A stretch of DNA of 39,740 nucleotides from Cytophagales bacterium (lineage in GTDB: Bacteria > Bacteroidota > Bacteroidia > Cytophagales > Cyclobacteriaceae), in assembly GCA_016124425.1 (NCBI GenBank), contig WGNT01000074.1, positions 1 to 39,740 of the forward strand, read 5' to 3'. The notes beneath the pieces are model-generated. The model did no database searches. It had not been told where the DNA came from and saw only the letters and a program-made list of their open reading frames with translations. Positions within the stretch are counted from its first letter, which is position 1; every line of letters starts with the position of its first letter. Below, one piece after another: positions 9,184-17,417 of this stretch. Both the position numbers and the translations under genes were made by a program.

Positions 9184-9918
9184 ATGCGCGCATTAGTAGT
9201 AGATGATGAGAGATTGGCAAGAAAGGAACTTATAAACCTTCTGTCCAATCATGATAACATAGAGGTCGTAGGTGAAGCATTGAACGTGGAAGATGCTAAA
9301 GAAAAAATAGATCAATTGCAGCCAGATGTTATTTTTCTGGATATACAAATGCCTGAAAAAACGGGATTTGATCTATTGGAAGAGCTCGATCATGTGCCCC
9401 TTGTAGTATTTATTACAGCCTATGATGAATTTGCCATTCAGGCCTTCCAAGTGAATGCATTGGATTATTTGCTAAAACCCATTGAACCCGCACGGCTTGC
9501 GGATACCTTGGTGAAGTTGGAGCGAAAGGTGGAGGAATTGAGAAAGGAACAGGCCCAAGAGGCAGGCGGTCCTTCGAAGAAGCTAACCCTGAATGACCAG
9601 GTATTTGTAAAAGATGGAGACCGGTGCTGGTTTGTAAAACTTTCCAATGTGCGGCTTTTTGAGTCTGATGGTAATTATATCAAAGTGTATTTTGATAATA
9701 ATAAGCCGATGATTCATAAATCCCTAAACGCCCTTGATGAAAGGCTGGATGAAAAATCGTTTTTTCGTGCGAGCCGGAAGCATATCATCAACCTGAGTTG
9801 GGTCGAATCGATTGAGCCCTGGTTCAACGGGGGGCTTGTGGTAACGTTAAAAGGAGGAGACCGAATTGAAGTGAGTAGAAGGCAAGCGGCAAGATTTAAG
9901 GATCTGATGAGTTTATAG
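9184..9918 (+). CDS. LytTR-family response regulator
   Basis: A 244-residue response regulator. The receiver domain starts MRALVVDDERLARKEL with the acidic pair at positions 7-8; Asp53 in VIFLDIQMPEKTGFDLL is the phosphorylation site, and LLKPIEP near residue 100 gives the conserved Lys. The C-terminal LytTR DNA-binding domain (about 140-244) shows the typical sequence FESDGNYIKVYF followed by FFRASRKHIINL. It lies 13 bases after the LytS-type kinase gene, so the pair forms a standard two-component system of the LytS/LytR (YehU/YehT) class. Targets are unknown. Confidence 0.95.
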   Translation: MRALVVDDERLARKELINLLSNHDNIEVVGEALNVEDAKEKIDQLQPDVIFLDIQMPEKTGFDLLEELDHVPLVVFITAYDEFAIQAFQVNALDYLLKPIEPARLADTLVKLERKVEELRKEQAQEAGGPSKKLTLNDQVFVKDGDRCWFVKLSNVRLFESDGNYIKVYFDNNKPMIHKSLNALDERLDEKSFFRASRKHIINLSWVESIEPWFNGGLVVTLKGGDRIEVSRRQAARFKDLMSL

Positions 9919-10040
9919 CAAGCTTGTCTCCTTGTAAAAGCGGGGTAAAACGCACAAAATTGGTAATTTATTTGTATATTTTCCCACACAACTAAACACG
10001 TACATAGGCAGTTCAGTTAAAATTTGTAATTTTATATTCG

Positions 10041-10052
10041 TCAACCGGTTGA
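10041..10052. promoter_or_regulatory. Perfect 12-base palindrome upstream of the orphan LytTR regulator gene
   Basis: TCAACCGGTTGA at 10041-10052 is a perfect palindrome 100 bases before the ATG at 10152. It lies in the otherwise AT-rich 233-base gap between two LytTR regulator genes. LytTR domains usually bind direct repeats, so this may be a site for a different regulator. It could also be chance. Confidence 0.35.
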
Positions 10053-10151
10053 TTCATTTTTGTCATAACAAAGCAGCTAATTAGTTGGGATCTCTATCAG
10101 GTGGAACGAGAGTTAATTTAACAGTCTAATTTTTAAACAAATTATTTGCAT

Positions 10152-10907
10152 ATGAAAGAGGAACGAATCCTAATTGTAGAAGATGATGTAAACATTTCAG
10201 AAAACATTGAAGAGATTTTACAACTTTTGGGCTATGTCAATATCGACATAGCAAATTCAGCAAACCAGGCGGTAAAGGTGGTAAAGAAATACCGTCCTGA
10301 CATGGTGTTTATGGACATCAAATTAAAAGGCGACAAGGATGGGATCGAACTGGGAGAGATCATCCAACAAATGGTTGACGCTCCTATCGTCTATGTCACT
10401 TCATACAGTGACCCCGCCATTATCGAACGTGCAAAAAGAACTCACCCAGCGGGATTTATCGTAAAGCCGTTTAACAGCAACGATATCCACGCAATGGTTG
10501 AGATTGTCCTGTACAATCAGCGTACCCGGCCTATGATGATGGAACAGGGCGGACCAGCTGCGGAGATAAGCCCCTATCTCGTGACGGACTCTGTCTTCAT
10601 CAAAGCTGACAATTCCTTTGAGCGGGTGGATTATACGGATATCTATTATGTTGAGGCAAATGGTAATATGGTGACCATCTTCACGAAGAACAGAAAGTTT
10701 ATCATTAGAAAATCCATGAAGGATATGGAAGATAAACTCCCCTCCAACCTGTTTTTGAGGGTCCAAAAATCTTTCATTGTGCAGCTAGCGCAAATAGACA
10801 ATTTCAATACCAAAGAGATCACGCTAAAAACCAACGACGTCGTCCCGGTCGGAAGGCAATATTACAACAGCTTTTTGGCGAAATTGAACACCATTACGGA
10901 AAGTTAG
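10152..10907 (+). CDS. Second LytTR response regulator without adjacent kinase
   Basis: A 251-residue regulator from the ATG at 10152 (a TTG two codons upstream is less likely). The receiver begins MKEERILIVEDDVNISENI; Asp55 in MVFMDIKLKGDKDGIEL is the phosphoacceptor and FIVKPFN holds the conserved Lys. The extended KLKGDKDGI loop resembles receivers found in stand-alone Bacteroidota regulators and differs from its upstream neighbour. The LytTR domain covers about residues 145-251 (IYYVEANGNMVTIF, then FLRVQKSFIVQL). No kinase gene is adjacent; the upstream LytS pair is 230 bases away and already has its own regulator. The stop is 2 bases from that of the convergent PhoH gene. Confidence 0.93.
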   Translation: MKEERILIVEDDVNISENIEEILQLLGYVNIDIANSANQAVKVVKKYRPDMVFMDIKLKGDKDGIELGEIIQQMVDAPIVYVTSYSDPAIIERAKRTHPAGFIVKPFNSNDIHAMVEIVLYNQRTRPMMMEQGGPAAEISPYLVTDSVFIKADNSFERVDYTDIYYVEANGNMVTIFTKNRKFIIRKSMKDMEDKLPSNLFLRVQKSFIVQLAQIDNFNTKEITLKTNDVVPVGRQYYNSFLAKLNTITES

Positions 10908-10909
10908 GT

Positions 10910-12256
10910 CTAAAGTAAATCGTTGGCTAAGTTAGCCAGTTCGGATCGCTCGCCTTTTTCTAATTTGATATGCGCATATAGCGGATGATTTTTCGCACGG
11001 TCTATTAGGTAAGACAGTCCGTTACTTTGGCTGTCCAGGTATGGGGTGTCTATTTGAAAGACGTCGCCTGTGAAAATGATCTTTGTATTTTCTCCGGCGC
11101 GGCTTATGATGGTCTTAATCTCATGGGGGGTGAGGTTTTGGGCTTCATCCACAATGAAAAAGATATTTGACAGCGATCTACCTCTGATGTATGCAAGAGG
11201 CTGTATCACCAGTTTTTCCTGCGTGATCATCTCATTGATTTTTTGGTACTCCTTGTCAGATTCTTTGTATTGATTTTGGATAAATTTCAGATTGTCCCAA
11301 AGCGGCTCCATGTATGGATTCAGCTTTGACTTGATGTCTCCCGGAAGATATCCAATGTCCTTGTTGCTCAAAGGAACTATGGGTCGGGCTAGAAATATTT
11401 GTTTGAAATCACGGCGCTGCTCCAAGGCACCGGCAAGGGCAAGCAAGGTTTTGCCTGTACCTGCAACCCCCTGTATAGAAACAAGCTTGATTTCTGGGTT
11501 CATTATTGCGTGCAGGGCAAATGTTTGTTCAGCATTCTTTGGTTTAATGTTGTAGGCGAGTTTTTTTTCAATTTTTTCCAAGATGCCTTCTTCCGCATTA
11601 TAGTAGGCGAGAACTGACTTTCCCAAGTTTTTCAGAATATAAAAGGTATTGGGTTCGTTTTTTCGCTTCCCTAGGATACTCTTTGCGTCGATGCGCTGTT
11701 TATCGTATAGCTCATTTATGAGGGTAGCATCTACATCTTCGATCACCCTTTTTCCGGTGTTTTCAAGTTCGGTAATGTTTTTAATCTTCCCGGTTTCATA
11801 GTCCTCTGCGAAGATTTCCAAAGACTTTGCCTTCAACCGAAGATTGATATCCTTACTTACCAATATTACCTTTCTTCCGTTTTCGGATTGCCTTAGGCTT
11901 AGGGCGGCGTTCAGGATTTTGTGGTCATTTTTCTCCTCTCCAAAAATTTCATTTGCATTCAAGCTGTTCTGAGGATTCATAAGTACTTTGAAGTGACCTT
12001 TGCCCTTTCCGTTCAGCGGTGTCCAATTGTGGATCATGTGGTCCTTGGACAACGTATCCAACAGGCGTATAAATTCGCGCGCCTCAAAGTTCTTTGTGTC
12101 AGATCCTTTTTTAAACTGATCTAGTTCTTCCAGAACAGTGATTGGAATGACCACATCATGTTCCGCAAAGTTCATGATGGAGTTATGGGCAAAAAGAATG
12201 ACGGAGGTGTCGAGTACAAAAATTTTCCGTTCAGTAGTTGCTTTCGCTCTAGGCAT
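10910..12256 (-). CDS. PIN-PhoH fusion protein (PhoH2/YlaK type)
   Basis: A 448-residue protein with an N-terminal PIN ribonuclease domain and a C-terminal PhoH ATPase. The PIN domain has the expected acidic residues: Asp16 in VLDTS, Glu43/44 in LEELDQF, Asp111 in EKNDHKI and Asp136 in SKDINLR. The PhoH part has Walker A GVAGTGKT (263-270) and Walker B FFIVDEAQN, followed by the IFTGD sensor motif. Family members studied as PhoH2 are ATP-driven RNA helicase/ribonucleases; the role in this lineage is inferred. The gene stands alone, convergent with the orphan LytTR regulator gene (2 bases apart). The next gene on the same strand, aroE, is not likely to be part of its transcript, because it ends in a terminator. 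Confidence 0.95.
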   Translation of the reverse strand: MPRAKATTERKIFVLDTSVILFAHNSIMNFAEHDVVIPITVLEELDQFKKGSDTKNFEAREFIRLLDTLSKDHMIHNWTPLNGKGKGHFKVLMNPQNSLNANEIFGEEKNDHKILNAALSLRQSENGRKVILVSKDINLRLKAKSLEIFAEDYETGKIKNITELENTGKRVIEDVDATLINELYDKQRIDAKSILGKRKNEPNTFYILKNLGKSVLAYYNAEEGILEKIEKKLAYNIKPKNAEQTFALHAIMNPEIKLVSIQGVAGTGKTLLALAGALEQRRDFKQIFLARPIVPLSNKDIGYLPGDIKSKLNPYMEPLWDNLKFIQNQYKESDKEYQKINEMITQEKLVIQPLAYIRGRSLSNIFFIVDEAQNLTPHEIKTIISRAGENTKIIFTGDVFQIDTPYLDSQSNGLSYLIDRAKNHPLYAHIKLEKGERSELANLANDLL

Positions 12257-12329
12257 AGGGTAAAAGTTTGTTTGGAATGCAATTTTAAATAAGTTAAAAA
12301 AATATCTGATAGCTTAGCTAAATTATTGG

Positions 12330-12355
12330 AAAAAATAAGCCCAATTGCCGTTGGG
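12330..12355 (-). terminator. Rho-independent terminator after aroE
   Basis: On the minus strand CCCAA-CGGCAA-TTGGG (12355-12340) forms a small hairpin followed by CTTATTTTTT (down to 12330). It lies just after the aroE stop at 12382 and before the PhoH start at 12256, so it should end the aroE transcript. Confidence 0.65.
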
Positions 12356-12381
12356 ATGGAATTAGATGCCTGATTATCACC

Positions 12382-13134
12382 TTAAAAAATTCCCTGATTC
12401 CAGATTTTCCAGGCGGCTTCTGCTTGCAGGTACAGCATCTCCATGCCGTTTTTTGTTTTCCCCCCTTTTGACTCAACTGCCCTCATGAGCGCGGTATGTT
12501 GCGGATTATAAATCAAGTCGTATAATAGATGCCTACTACTTAGACCATCTAAAGGGATAGGCGGTAACTCATCTACATGAGGGTACATGCCGACGGGTGT
12601 CGTATTGATCAAAAGCTGGTAATTATCTAATACCTGTTTGTAGTCATGAAGCTGCTTGTAGGTAAGGATCCCATTTTCATTAGTAGCAGCTCTTGATACC
12701 TGTAAATGCTCGATATTAAGATCAAGCAGTGCCTGTATTACGGCTCTAGAAGCCCCTCCAGTTCCCAATACCAAGGCTTTCGGCTTTATTTGTCCGAGCC
12801 ATGCTTCAAGCGAGTCCTTAAAGCCGATATAGTCCGTGTTGTATCCCCGTAGTTTTCCTTTTGAAATACGAATGCAGTTGACTGCCCCGATAGCCCTGCA
12901 GGCGGGGTCCAGCTCATTAAGAAAAGGCATAACCTGTACCTTATACGGGATGGTTACATTCAGGCCAATTAATTCGGGAGATCTTTCGAGTAACATCGGG
13001 AATTCCTCGATACGTGTCAGTTCAAACAAATCGTACCGGCAGCCTTCTATGCCTTCCCGTTCAAATTTATCGGAAAAATACTTTTTTGAAAAAGAGTGGG
13101 TCAGTGGGAATCCAATTAGTCCGAACTGTCTCAT
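12382..13134 (-). CDS. aroE: Shikimate dehydrogenase
   Basis: A 250-residue cytoplasmic NADP-dependent enzyme reducing 3-dehydroshikimate to shikimate in the chorismate pathway. The substrate-binding stretch LIGFPLTHSFSKKYFSDKF opens the protein; NVTIPYK holds the catalytic Lys and YNTDYIGF the partner Asp. The nucleotide-binding glycine loop is LGTGGASRAVIQAL, and NTTPVGMYP is the conserved late motif. Length is slightly short of the usual 270 but all motifs are present. It starts only 2 bases after the stop of the DUF368 gene, so these genes share a transcript; aroE is the last gene before a hairpin terminator. Confidence 0.97.
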   Translation of the reverse strand: MRQFGLIGFPLTHSFSKKYFSDKFEREGIEGCRYDLFELTRIEEFPMLLERSPELIGLNVTIPYKVQVMPFLNELDPACRAIGAVNCIRISKGKLRGYNTDYIGFKDSLEAWLGQIKPKALVLGTGGASRAVIQALLDLNIEHLQVSRAATNENGILTYKQLHDYKQVLDNYQLLINTTPVGMYPHVDELPPIPLDGLSSRHLLYDLIYNPQHTALMRAVESKGGKTKNGMEMLYLQAEAAWKIWNQGIF

Positions 13135-13136
13135 GG

Positions 13137-14075
13137 CTACTCGGGTTGTTGTTTGTAGGCTGCAATCCGTTCAATTCCCACCACAAGCACTACGCCGACC
13201 AAAAATGCCAAGATGGCCGTCAGAAATTCCGACTCCTGTCCGGTTTCGGCTAAGAAGTGATGTGGCCAAATATTTTCCGTAATAAATGGCTCCTGTACTT
13301 GGCTTCTTGACATGCGATAGCTAAGGATCCTTTTCCAAGGCCAGATTTTGTTAATAGATCCTAACATAAATCCCGACAAAAACGCGATAGTAAGTGCGTG
13401 ATATCGCTTCAGCAGCCAAGAGATCAAGCGGCTAAAGGACAATAAGCCGACAATGCAACCCAATCCAAATACCCCGATTTTCAGCAAATTCCTATCATTG
13501 ACCGCCGCCAGAATCGGTTCGTATTGCCCCAGAATCAGGAGCAGGAAACTTCCCGAAATACCCGGGAGTATCATTGCACAAATAGCAATGGCTCCAGCCA
13601 CAAACGTAAACCATAGTGCGTCGGTGGTAGAGATTGGCGGAATTTCGGTAATTTGATAAGCAAGGTACGCTCCCAGAGGAATTGCGATAACGGCTAAAAT
13701 GGTCCAACGTCTAATATCCCGAAGGATGATAAGTGCACTTATAAGAATCAGACCGCAAAAGAAAGACCAAAGTGGAATAGGATGCGTGTCCATTAGAAAG
13801 GTAATCAGCCGAGATAGGGAAAAGATGGCCGTCATAATTCCCGCTAACAGTGTAACTAGGAAGGAACCGTTGACATGTTTCCAAAAATCGTTTAACCGGA
13901 ATGAACGCAACAACCGCAACGCTTCAAGATCGATCGATTTAATGCTGTCAAGGAGCTCTTCATAGATTTTTGTGACCAACGCGATTGACCCTCCAGATAC
14001 GCCTGGAACGATATCTGCTGACCCCATACCCACCCCTTTTAAAAATAGCAGGAGTTTACTTTTAATTCTATTCAT
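13137..14075 (-). CDS. DUF368 membrane protein, probable undecaprenyl-phosphate flippase
   Basis: A 312-residue polytopic membrane protein of the DUF368 family. The N-terminal GMGSADIVPGVSGGSIAL and the internal LPGISGSFLLLILGQYEPIL are the two copies of the family's PGxSGs motif, reflecting an internal inverted duplication. About 9-10 hydrophobic segments are visible. DUF368 proteins (PopT type) have been reported to return undecaprenyl phosphate to the cytoplasmic face for reuse in cell-wall and surface-polysaccharide synthesis; I infer the same role here. It lies in a minus-strand run between the phosphosulfolactate synthase and aroE genes, 2 bases before aroE. Confidence 0.9.
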   Translation of the reverse strand: MNRIKSKLLLFLKGVGMGSADIVPGVSGGSIALVTKIYEELLDSIKSIDLEALRLLRSFRLNDFWKHVNGSFLVTLLAGIMTAIFSLSRLITFLMDTHPIPLWSFFCGLILISALIILRDIRRWTILAVIAIPLGAYLAYQITEIPPISTTDALWFTFVAGAIAICAMILPGISGSFLLLILGQYEPILAAVNDRNLLKIGVFGLGCIVGLLSFSRLISWLLKRYHALTIAFLSGFMLGSINKIWPWKRILSYRMSRSQVQEPFITENIWPHHFLAETGQESEFLTAILAFLVGVVLVVGIERIAAYKQQPE

Positions 14076-14119
14076 GGTCTATTGCTAACGCTAACGGTAA
14101 AAATTCAAATTGGAAGTAG

Positions 14120-14890
14120 CTATTTTTTTTCCAATTCTAAGAAATGGTCAAAAGTATCTCCTCTTAACCCGAGGCGTAGCGTTTCGAGCGGAATGAATTC
14201 GTTGGGTGCAATATTTCCGAGGTTGACATTTGTTCCGATCAGCTTTATAAACCAAACCTGTTGCTCTTTTTGTGGCGCTTCCCAGATTATTTTTTCTTCC
14301 GGTATCTTCGTCAATATCTCTTCCACAAGCCCTTGTCGTACCTCTCCTGAATCCCTAAATAGACCCACCGTACCGCCCTCGCGGGCCTCTCCGATAACCT
14401 TCCATGCACCGGCTTCAAGTTCCTTTTGCATTTGTTCAATCCACTTATAGGGAGGAATGATTTTTGCGGCATCTTTAGATCCAACTTCTGAGAGTACGGT
14501 AACCTGTTCCGAAAGGGTACGGATATAATCACATTTCTTTTTGTGGTCCAGCACAATAGACCCATCGGAAACCTCCGCAAAGGTCAGTTCATAGGTATCA
14601 AGTAGTTTTCGGTAGTCGTCAAACTGATCTCTGATGATGAAGGCTTCAAACAATGTCCCGCCAAAATAAACTGGGATACCGGCTTCTCTGTATGTTTCAA
14701 TTTTCGTTTTTAAGTTTTTTGTGACATAGGAAGTAGCCCAGCCTAATTTTACGATGTCTACAAAATCGCCACTCATACTGATAAAATCCTCCACCTCTCG
14801 GAGGCTTAATCCCTTATCCATAGCCATGGTAAAGCCCGCTTTTCGCGGCTTCACCGTCCTGAAGGGGATACTTTTGAGAATGTAGTTCAT
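14120..14890 (-). CDS. Phosphosulfolactate synthase (ComA family)
   Basis: A 256-residue TIM-barrel protein clearly of the ComA family, which adds sulfite to phosphoenolpyruvate to give (R)-phosphosulfolactate. Visible signatures are PRKAGFTMAMDKGLSLREVE near the N-terminus, VDIVKLGWATSYV, YFGGTLFEAF, the central EVSDGSIVL, EAPQKEQQVWFI and the C-terminal NLGNIAPNEFIPLETLRLGL block. In methanogens this is the first step of coenzyme M synthesis; this bacterium is not expected to make coenzyme M. A role in sulfolactate or sulfonolipid (capnine-type) metabolism is possible but unproven, and no comB or comC homologue is nearby. It sits 44 bases upstream of the DUF368 gene and follows the TPR gene by 38 bases. 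Confidence 0.92.
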   Translation of the reverse strand: MNYILKSIPFRTVKPRKAGFTMAMDKGLSLREVEDFISMSGDFVDIVKLGWATSYVTKNLKTKIETYREAGIPVYFGGTLFEAFIIRDQFDDYRKLLDTYELTFAEVSDGSIVLDHKKKCDYIRTLSEQVTVLSEVGSKDAAKIIPPYKWIEQMQKELEAGAWKVIGEAREGGTVGLFRDSGEVRQGLVEEILTKIPEEKIIWEAPQKEQQVWFIKLIGTNVNLGNIAPNEFIPLETLRLGLRGDTFDHFLELEKK

Positions 14891-14928
14891 TCAATCGATT
14901 CGTTTGTATACAGAGATGGTAATTAATT

Positions 14929-16341
14929 TTATTTGGTTGTATCAGTTTTATACTGATTTATAATTTTGTAAATAGCCTTTTGTTTTTCGAGCTCGGGCAT
15001 AAGGTCAAACAAAATCACGTGTTTTTCGAAGTCCAAAGTTAATGCATTTTCCAAATATGAAAAGGCTTCTTTGTATTTCCCTGTCTTTATCAAGTATACG
15101 ACGAGTCGGTAATAAAGCTCGGGTTCCTCCGGCAGTTCCTCAATCCCTTCTTTGATTACATCTTCCGATTCTTCAAATCTATTCTGGTCAAAATAGATAA
15201 TAGATAAGTTGACGTAGGTCTCCAGGATGCCGGGTTCAAGGTTGATGGCTTCTTCATAGGCTTCAGCGCTAGCCTGCAAGTTACCGAGATTATACTCGGA
15301 TTCGGCCAACCCTACCCAGTAATTGGCATTTTCTTCGGAGAGATTCAGTGCTTTTCTGAAGTAATGCACGGCTTCAAAATACTTTTTTCTTTTAAGCATA
15401 CACATACCCAAGCCGAACCACGCATCATCGTACTCGGGATCTAGCTTCGCTGACTTTTTAAAGTACTTGAACGCCATATCAATCTGGTCCAGCTTTTCAT
15501 AGGACGCAGCGAGGTAGCAACAATTTTCAGCATTACTTCCTTCGCAATTGATGGTATTCTGGTAGGCTTCTAAGGCAAGCTCATATTGCTTCGTATTCAT
15601 CAGGGCATTGCCTAAATTGAAATAAGCCGATGCAAAAGTATCGTCGATCAAAAGGGCATAGTCATAGGCTTTGATCGCTTCCTCAAACTTCCCAAGCCTA
15701 TTATACACCACACCGAGGTTGTACCATGAACCTGCGTTGTATGGGTCTTCATCTATAAAGTCCTGATAAAACTGAAGGATATCATCGAAGGAACCCTCTT
15801 CCTCCGTAATCATGGCAAGCTGGAAAAGCGCGTCTTCGTGGTTGATTTTCAGTGTTACAGACTTCTTGTAGCAATAGATGGCTTTCTCGTTGTCGTTTTC
15901 CATCCTATAAAAATTCCCCAGAAGGTAATAAATTTCCGCCTGATCCTCGGCCATGGGAAGAAAATTCTCCAACACCTCTATGGCATCTTTGTTTTGTCCA
16001 AGCAACGAATACACGTTGGCCAGTGCCAGCAGGATTTCCTCGTTGTTGGGCGATAAGTTATTTATGTTTTCCAATAGTTCTAAACCCTCCTCCAGTTCAT
16101 CCAGAAAGATGAGGGATTGGGCTAGCAACAATTTTAATTCTATGGAAAAGGGAAATTTATTGGTAGCAAACTGACTGGTCTTTAATGCCTTTTTGAATTT
16201 AAGGTTATCCAAATAAAACTTTATGATATCCTCTAGTTCCTCCTCGCCAAAATAAAGATCCCCGTTGGTTTTTTGAGCAAGTTCAAATCGCTGAACCAAC
16301 TCCTTTTCCTGTTCTGAGTGGTTTTCAAAATCTCCCGTCAT
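14929..16341 (-). CDS. Tetratricopeptide-repeat (TPR) protein
   Basis: A 470-residue acidic protein made almost wholly of about 12 TPR units from residue 35 onwards. Typical units read AGSWYNLGVVYNRLGKFEEA and ASAYFNLGNALMNTKQYELA. There is no signal peptide or membrane segment, so it is cytoplasmic. TPR arrays bind other proteins, but no catalytic domain is attached and no partner can be read. It is the first gene of a minus-strand run with the phosphosulfolactate synthase, DUF368 and aroE genes, with gaps of 38, 44 and 2 bases; the order suggests one operon. Confidence 0.92.
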   Translation of the reverse strand: MTGDFENHSEQEKELVQRFELAQKTNGDLYFGEEELEDIIKFYLDNLKFKKALKTSQFATNKFPFSIELKLLLAQSLIFLDELEEGLELLENINNLSPNNEEILLALANVYSLLGQNKDAIEVLENFLPMAEDQAEIYYLLGNFYRMENDNEKAIYCYKKSVTLKINHEDALFQLAMITEEEGSFDDILQFYQDFIDEDPYNAGSWYNLGVVYNRLGKFEEAIKAYDYALLIDDTFASAYFNLGNALMNTKQYELALEAYQNTINCEGSNAENCCYLAASYEKLDQIDMAFKYFKKSAKLDPEYDDAWFGLGMCMLKRKKYFEAVHYFRKALNLSEENANYWVGLAESEYNLGNLQASAEAYEEAINLEPGILETYVNLSIIYFDQNRFEESEDVIKEGIEELPEEPELYYRLVVYLIKTGKYKEAFSYLENALTLDFEKHVILFDLMPELEKQKAIYKIINQYKTDTTK

Positions 16342-16436
16342 CGATCTTTTTTTAAATTCAATCTTAAGGTACCAAAATATTTGATAGCTTAAGGGGGTTA
16401 GGAAATTATTTTTTTTGCAATCTCGTAAGATGGATA

Positions 16437-17417
16437 CTAAACGGTATGATGGGTTTTTTCGTTCACCATTGCCCAGGTCAGTGTTTCCTTTAGCGTTATA
16501 TACCTGTGCTTCAGTATTGATTGTACTTTCGTATTATCGAATGCCGTCTGAAGCTGAGCTAGTTCAGCGGTTTGTTTGTTCACCATCAACGGAATTCGCC
16601 GGAAAGGATTGGTTAATTTCGTCCATGCAACGACCATATTCAAGATCCCTGATGTTAAGGGCTTGCTCGGCGCTTTTTTGCCGAAGATTTCTGCCATCTG
16701 ACTGAAAAAGGATTGATATGACTCCGTTGTGGCATTCAAGATATAACGCTCATTCCAAGGAGCACGCTCCATCAACGTACGTATCAATATCACTACGTCT
16801 CGGACATCAATGTAGTTGACAGAGCCTTGGGGGTAGTACGAATTCCCTTGTAACACATATTGGTAAATCGAGGAACTTGAGCGTTCGTCCTCGACTTTAG
16901 CCAGAATGATTGAGGGGTTGAACACCATCACTTCCAATCCTTCCTGACAGCCTCTCCACACCTCAAGTTCCGCCATGTGTTTGGAGATACCATAGGGGGT
17001 GTTTAAGTCAGAGCTCACCCACTTGAAGTTTTCGTCAATGAGAGGCTGGGCTACATCGCGGCCTAATGCAGCAACAGAACTGATGAATGCCAATCGTTTA
17101 ATGCCTTTTTCTAACATCACATTCACGACGTTAGCCGTTCCTTGCGTGTTGACCTCCAAGAGCTGTTTCTGGTCTTTTGGCAAAAATGAAACAAGTCCAG
17201 CGGAGTGAATAACAAGGTCCATGTTGTCCACGGCGTCGCTCAATGACTGGTAGTCGGTGACATCTCCGGTATGCCAGTGGATCTCACCTTCTACGCCTTT
17301 TAAGAGCCTCAATGAGCTTCTTTCCCGCTTCAACCCATGAATTTCCCCATATCCTTGCAATTCCTTGGCCAAATAACTTCCAAGCAACCCCGTAATACCG
17401 GTGATTAGTATCTTCAT
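16437..17417 (-). CDS. NAD(P)-dependent epimerase/dehydratase (extended SDR)
   Basis: A 326-residue extended short-chain dehydrogenase. The N-terminal Rossmann motif is MKILITGITGLLGSYLAKEL (GxxGxxG at 7-13), followed by the acidic GDVTDYQSL. The catalytic Tyr-Lys pair is in TPYGISKHMAELE. Sequence features (HSAGLVSF, FNPSIIL) place it nearer the dihydroflavonol-4-reductase/NAD-epimerase group than the RmlD or GalE groups. The substrate is unknown; its neighbours suggest a nucleotide sugar or sugar-derived compound. Its ATG overlaps the CpsB-type gene stop (ATGA, 4 bases), so translation of the two is coupled. Confidence 0.9.
   Translation of the reverse strand: MKILITGITGLLGSYLAKELQGYGEIHGLKRERSSLRLLKGVEGEIHWHTGDVTDYQSLSDAVDNMDLVIHSAGLVSFLPKDQKQLLEVNTQGTANVVNVMLEKGIKRLAFISSVAALGRDVAQPLIDENFKWVSSDLNTPYGISKHMAELEVWRGCQEGLEVMVFNPSIILAKVEDERSSSSIYQYVLQGNSYYPQGSVNYIDVRDVVILIRTLMERAPWNERYILNATTESYQSFFSQMAEIFGKKAPSKPLTSGILNMVVAWTKLTNPFRRIPLMVNKQTAELAQLQTAFDNTKVQSILKHRYITLKETLTWAMVNEKTHHTV

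Noticed and set aside
10401..10766. 121-codon minus-strand frame inside the second LytTR regulator gene
   Set aside because: Lies fully antisense to a well-supported regulator and has no recognisable features.
12836..13282. 148-codon plus-strand frame across aroE and the DUF368 gene
   Set aside because: Crosses the ends of two well-supported genes on the other strand; no domain.
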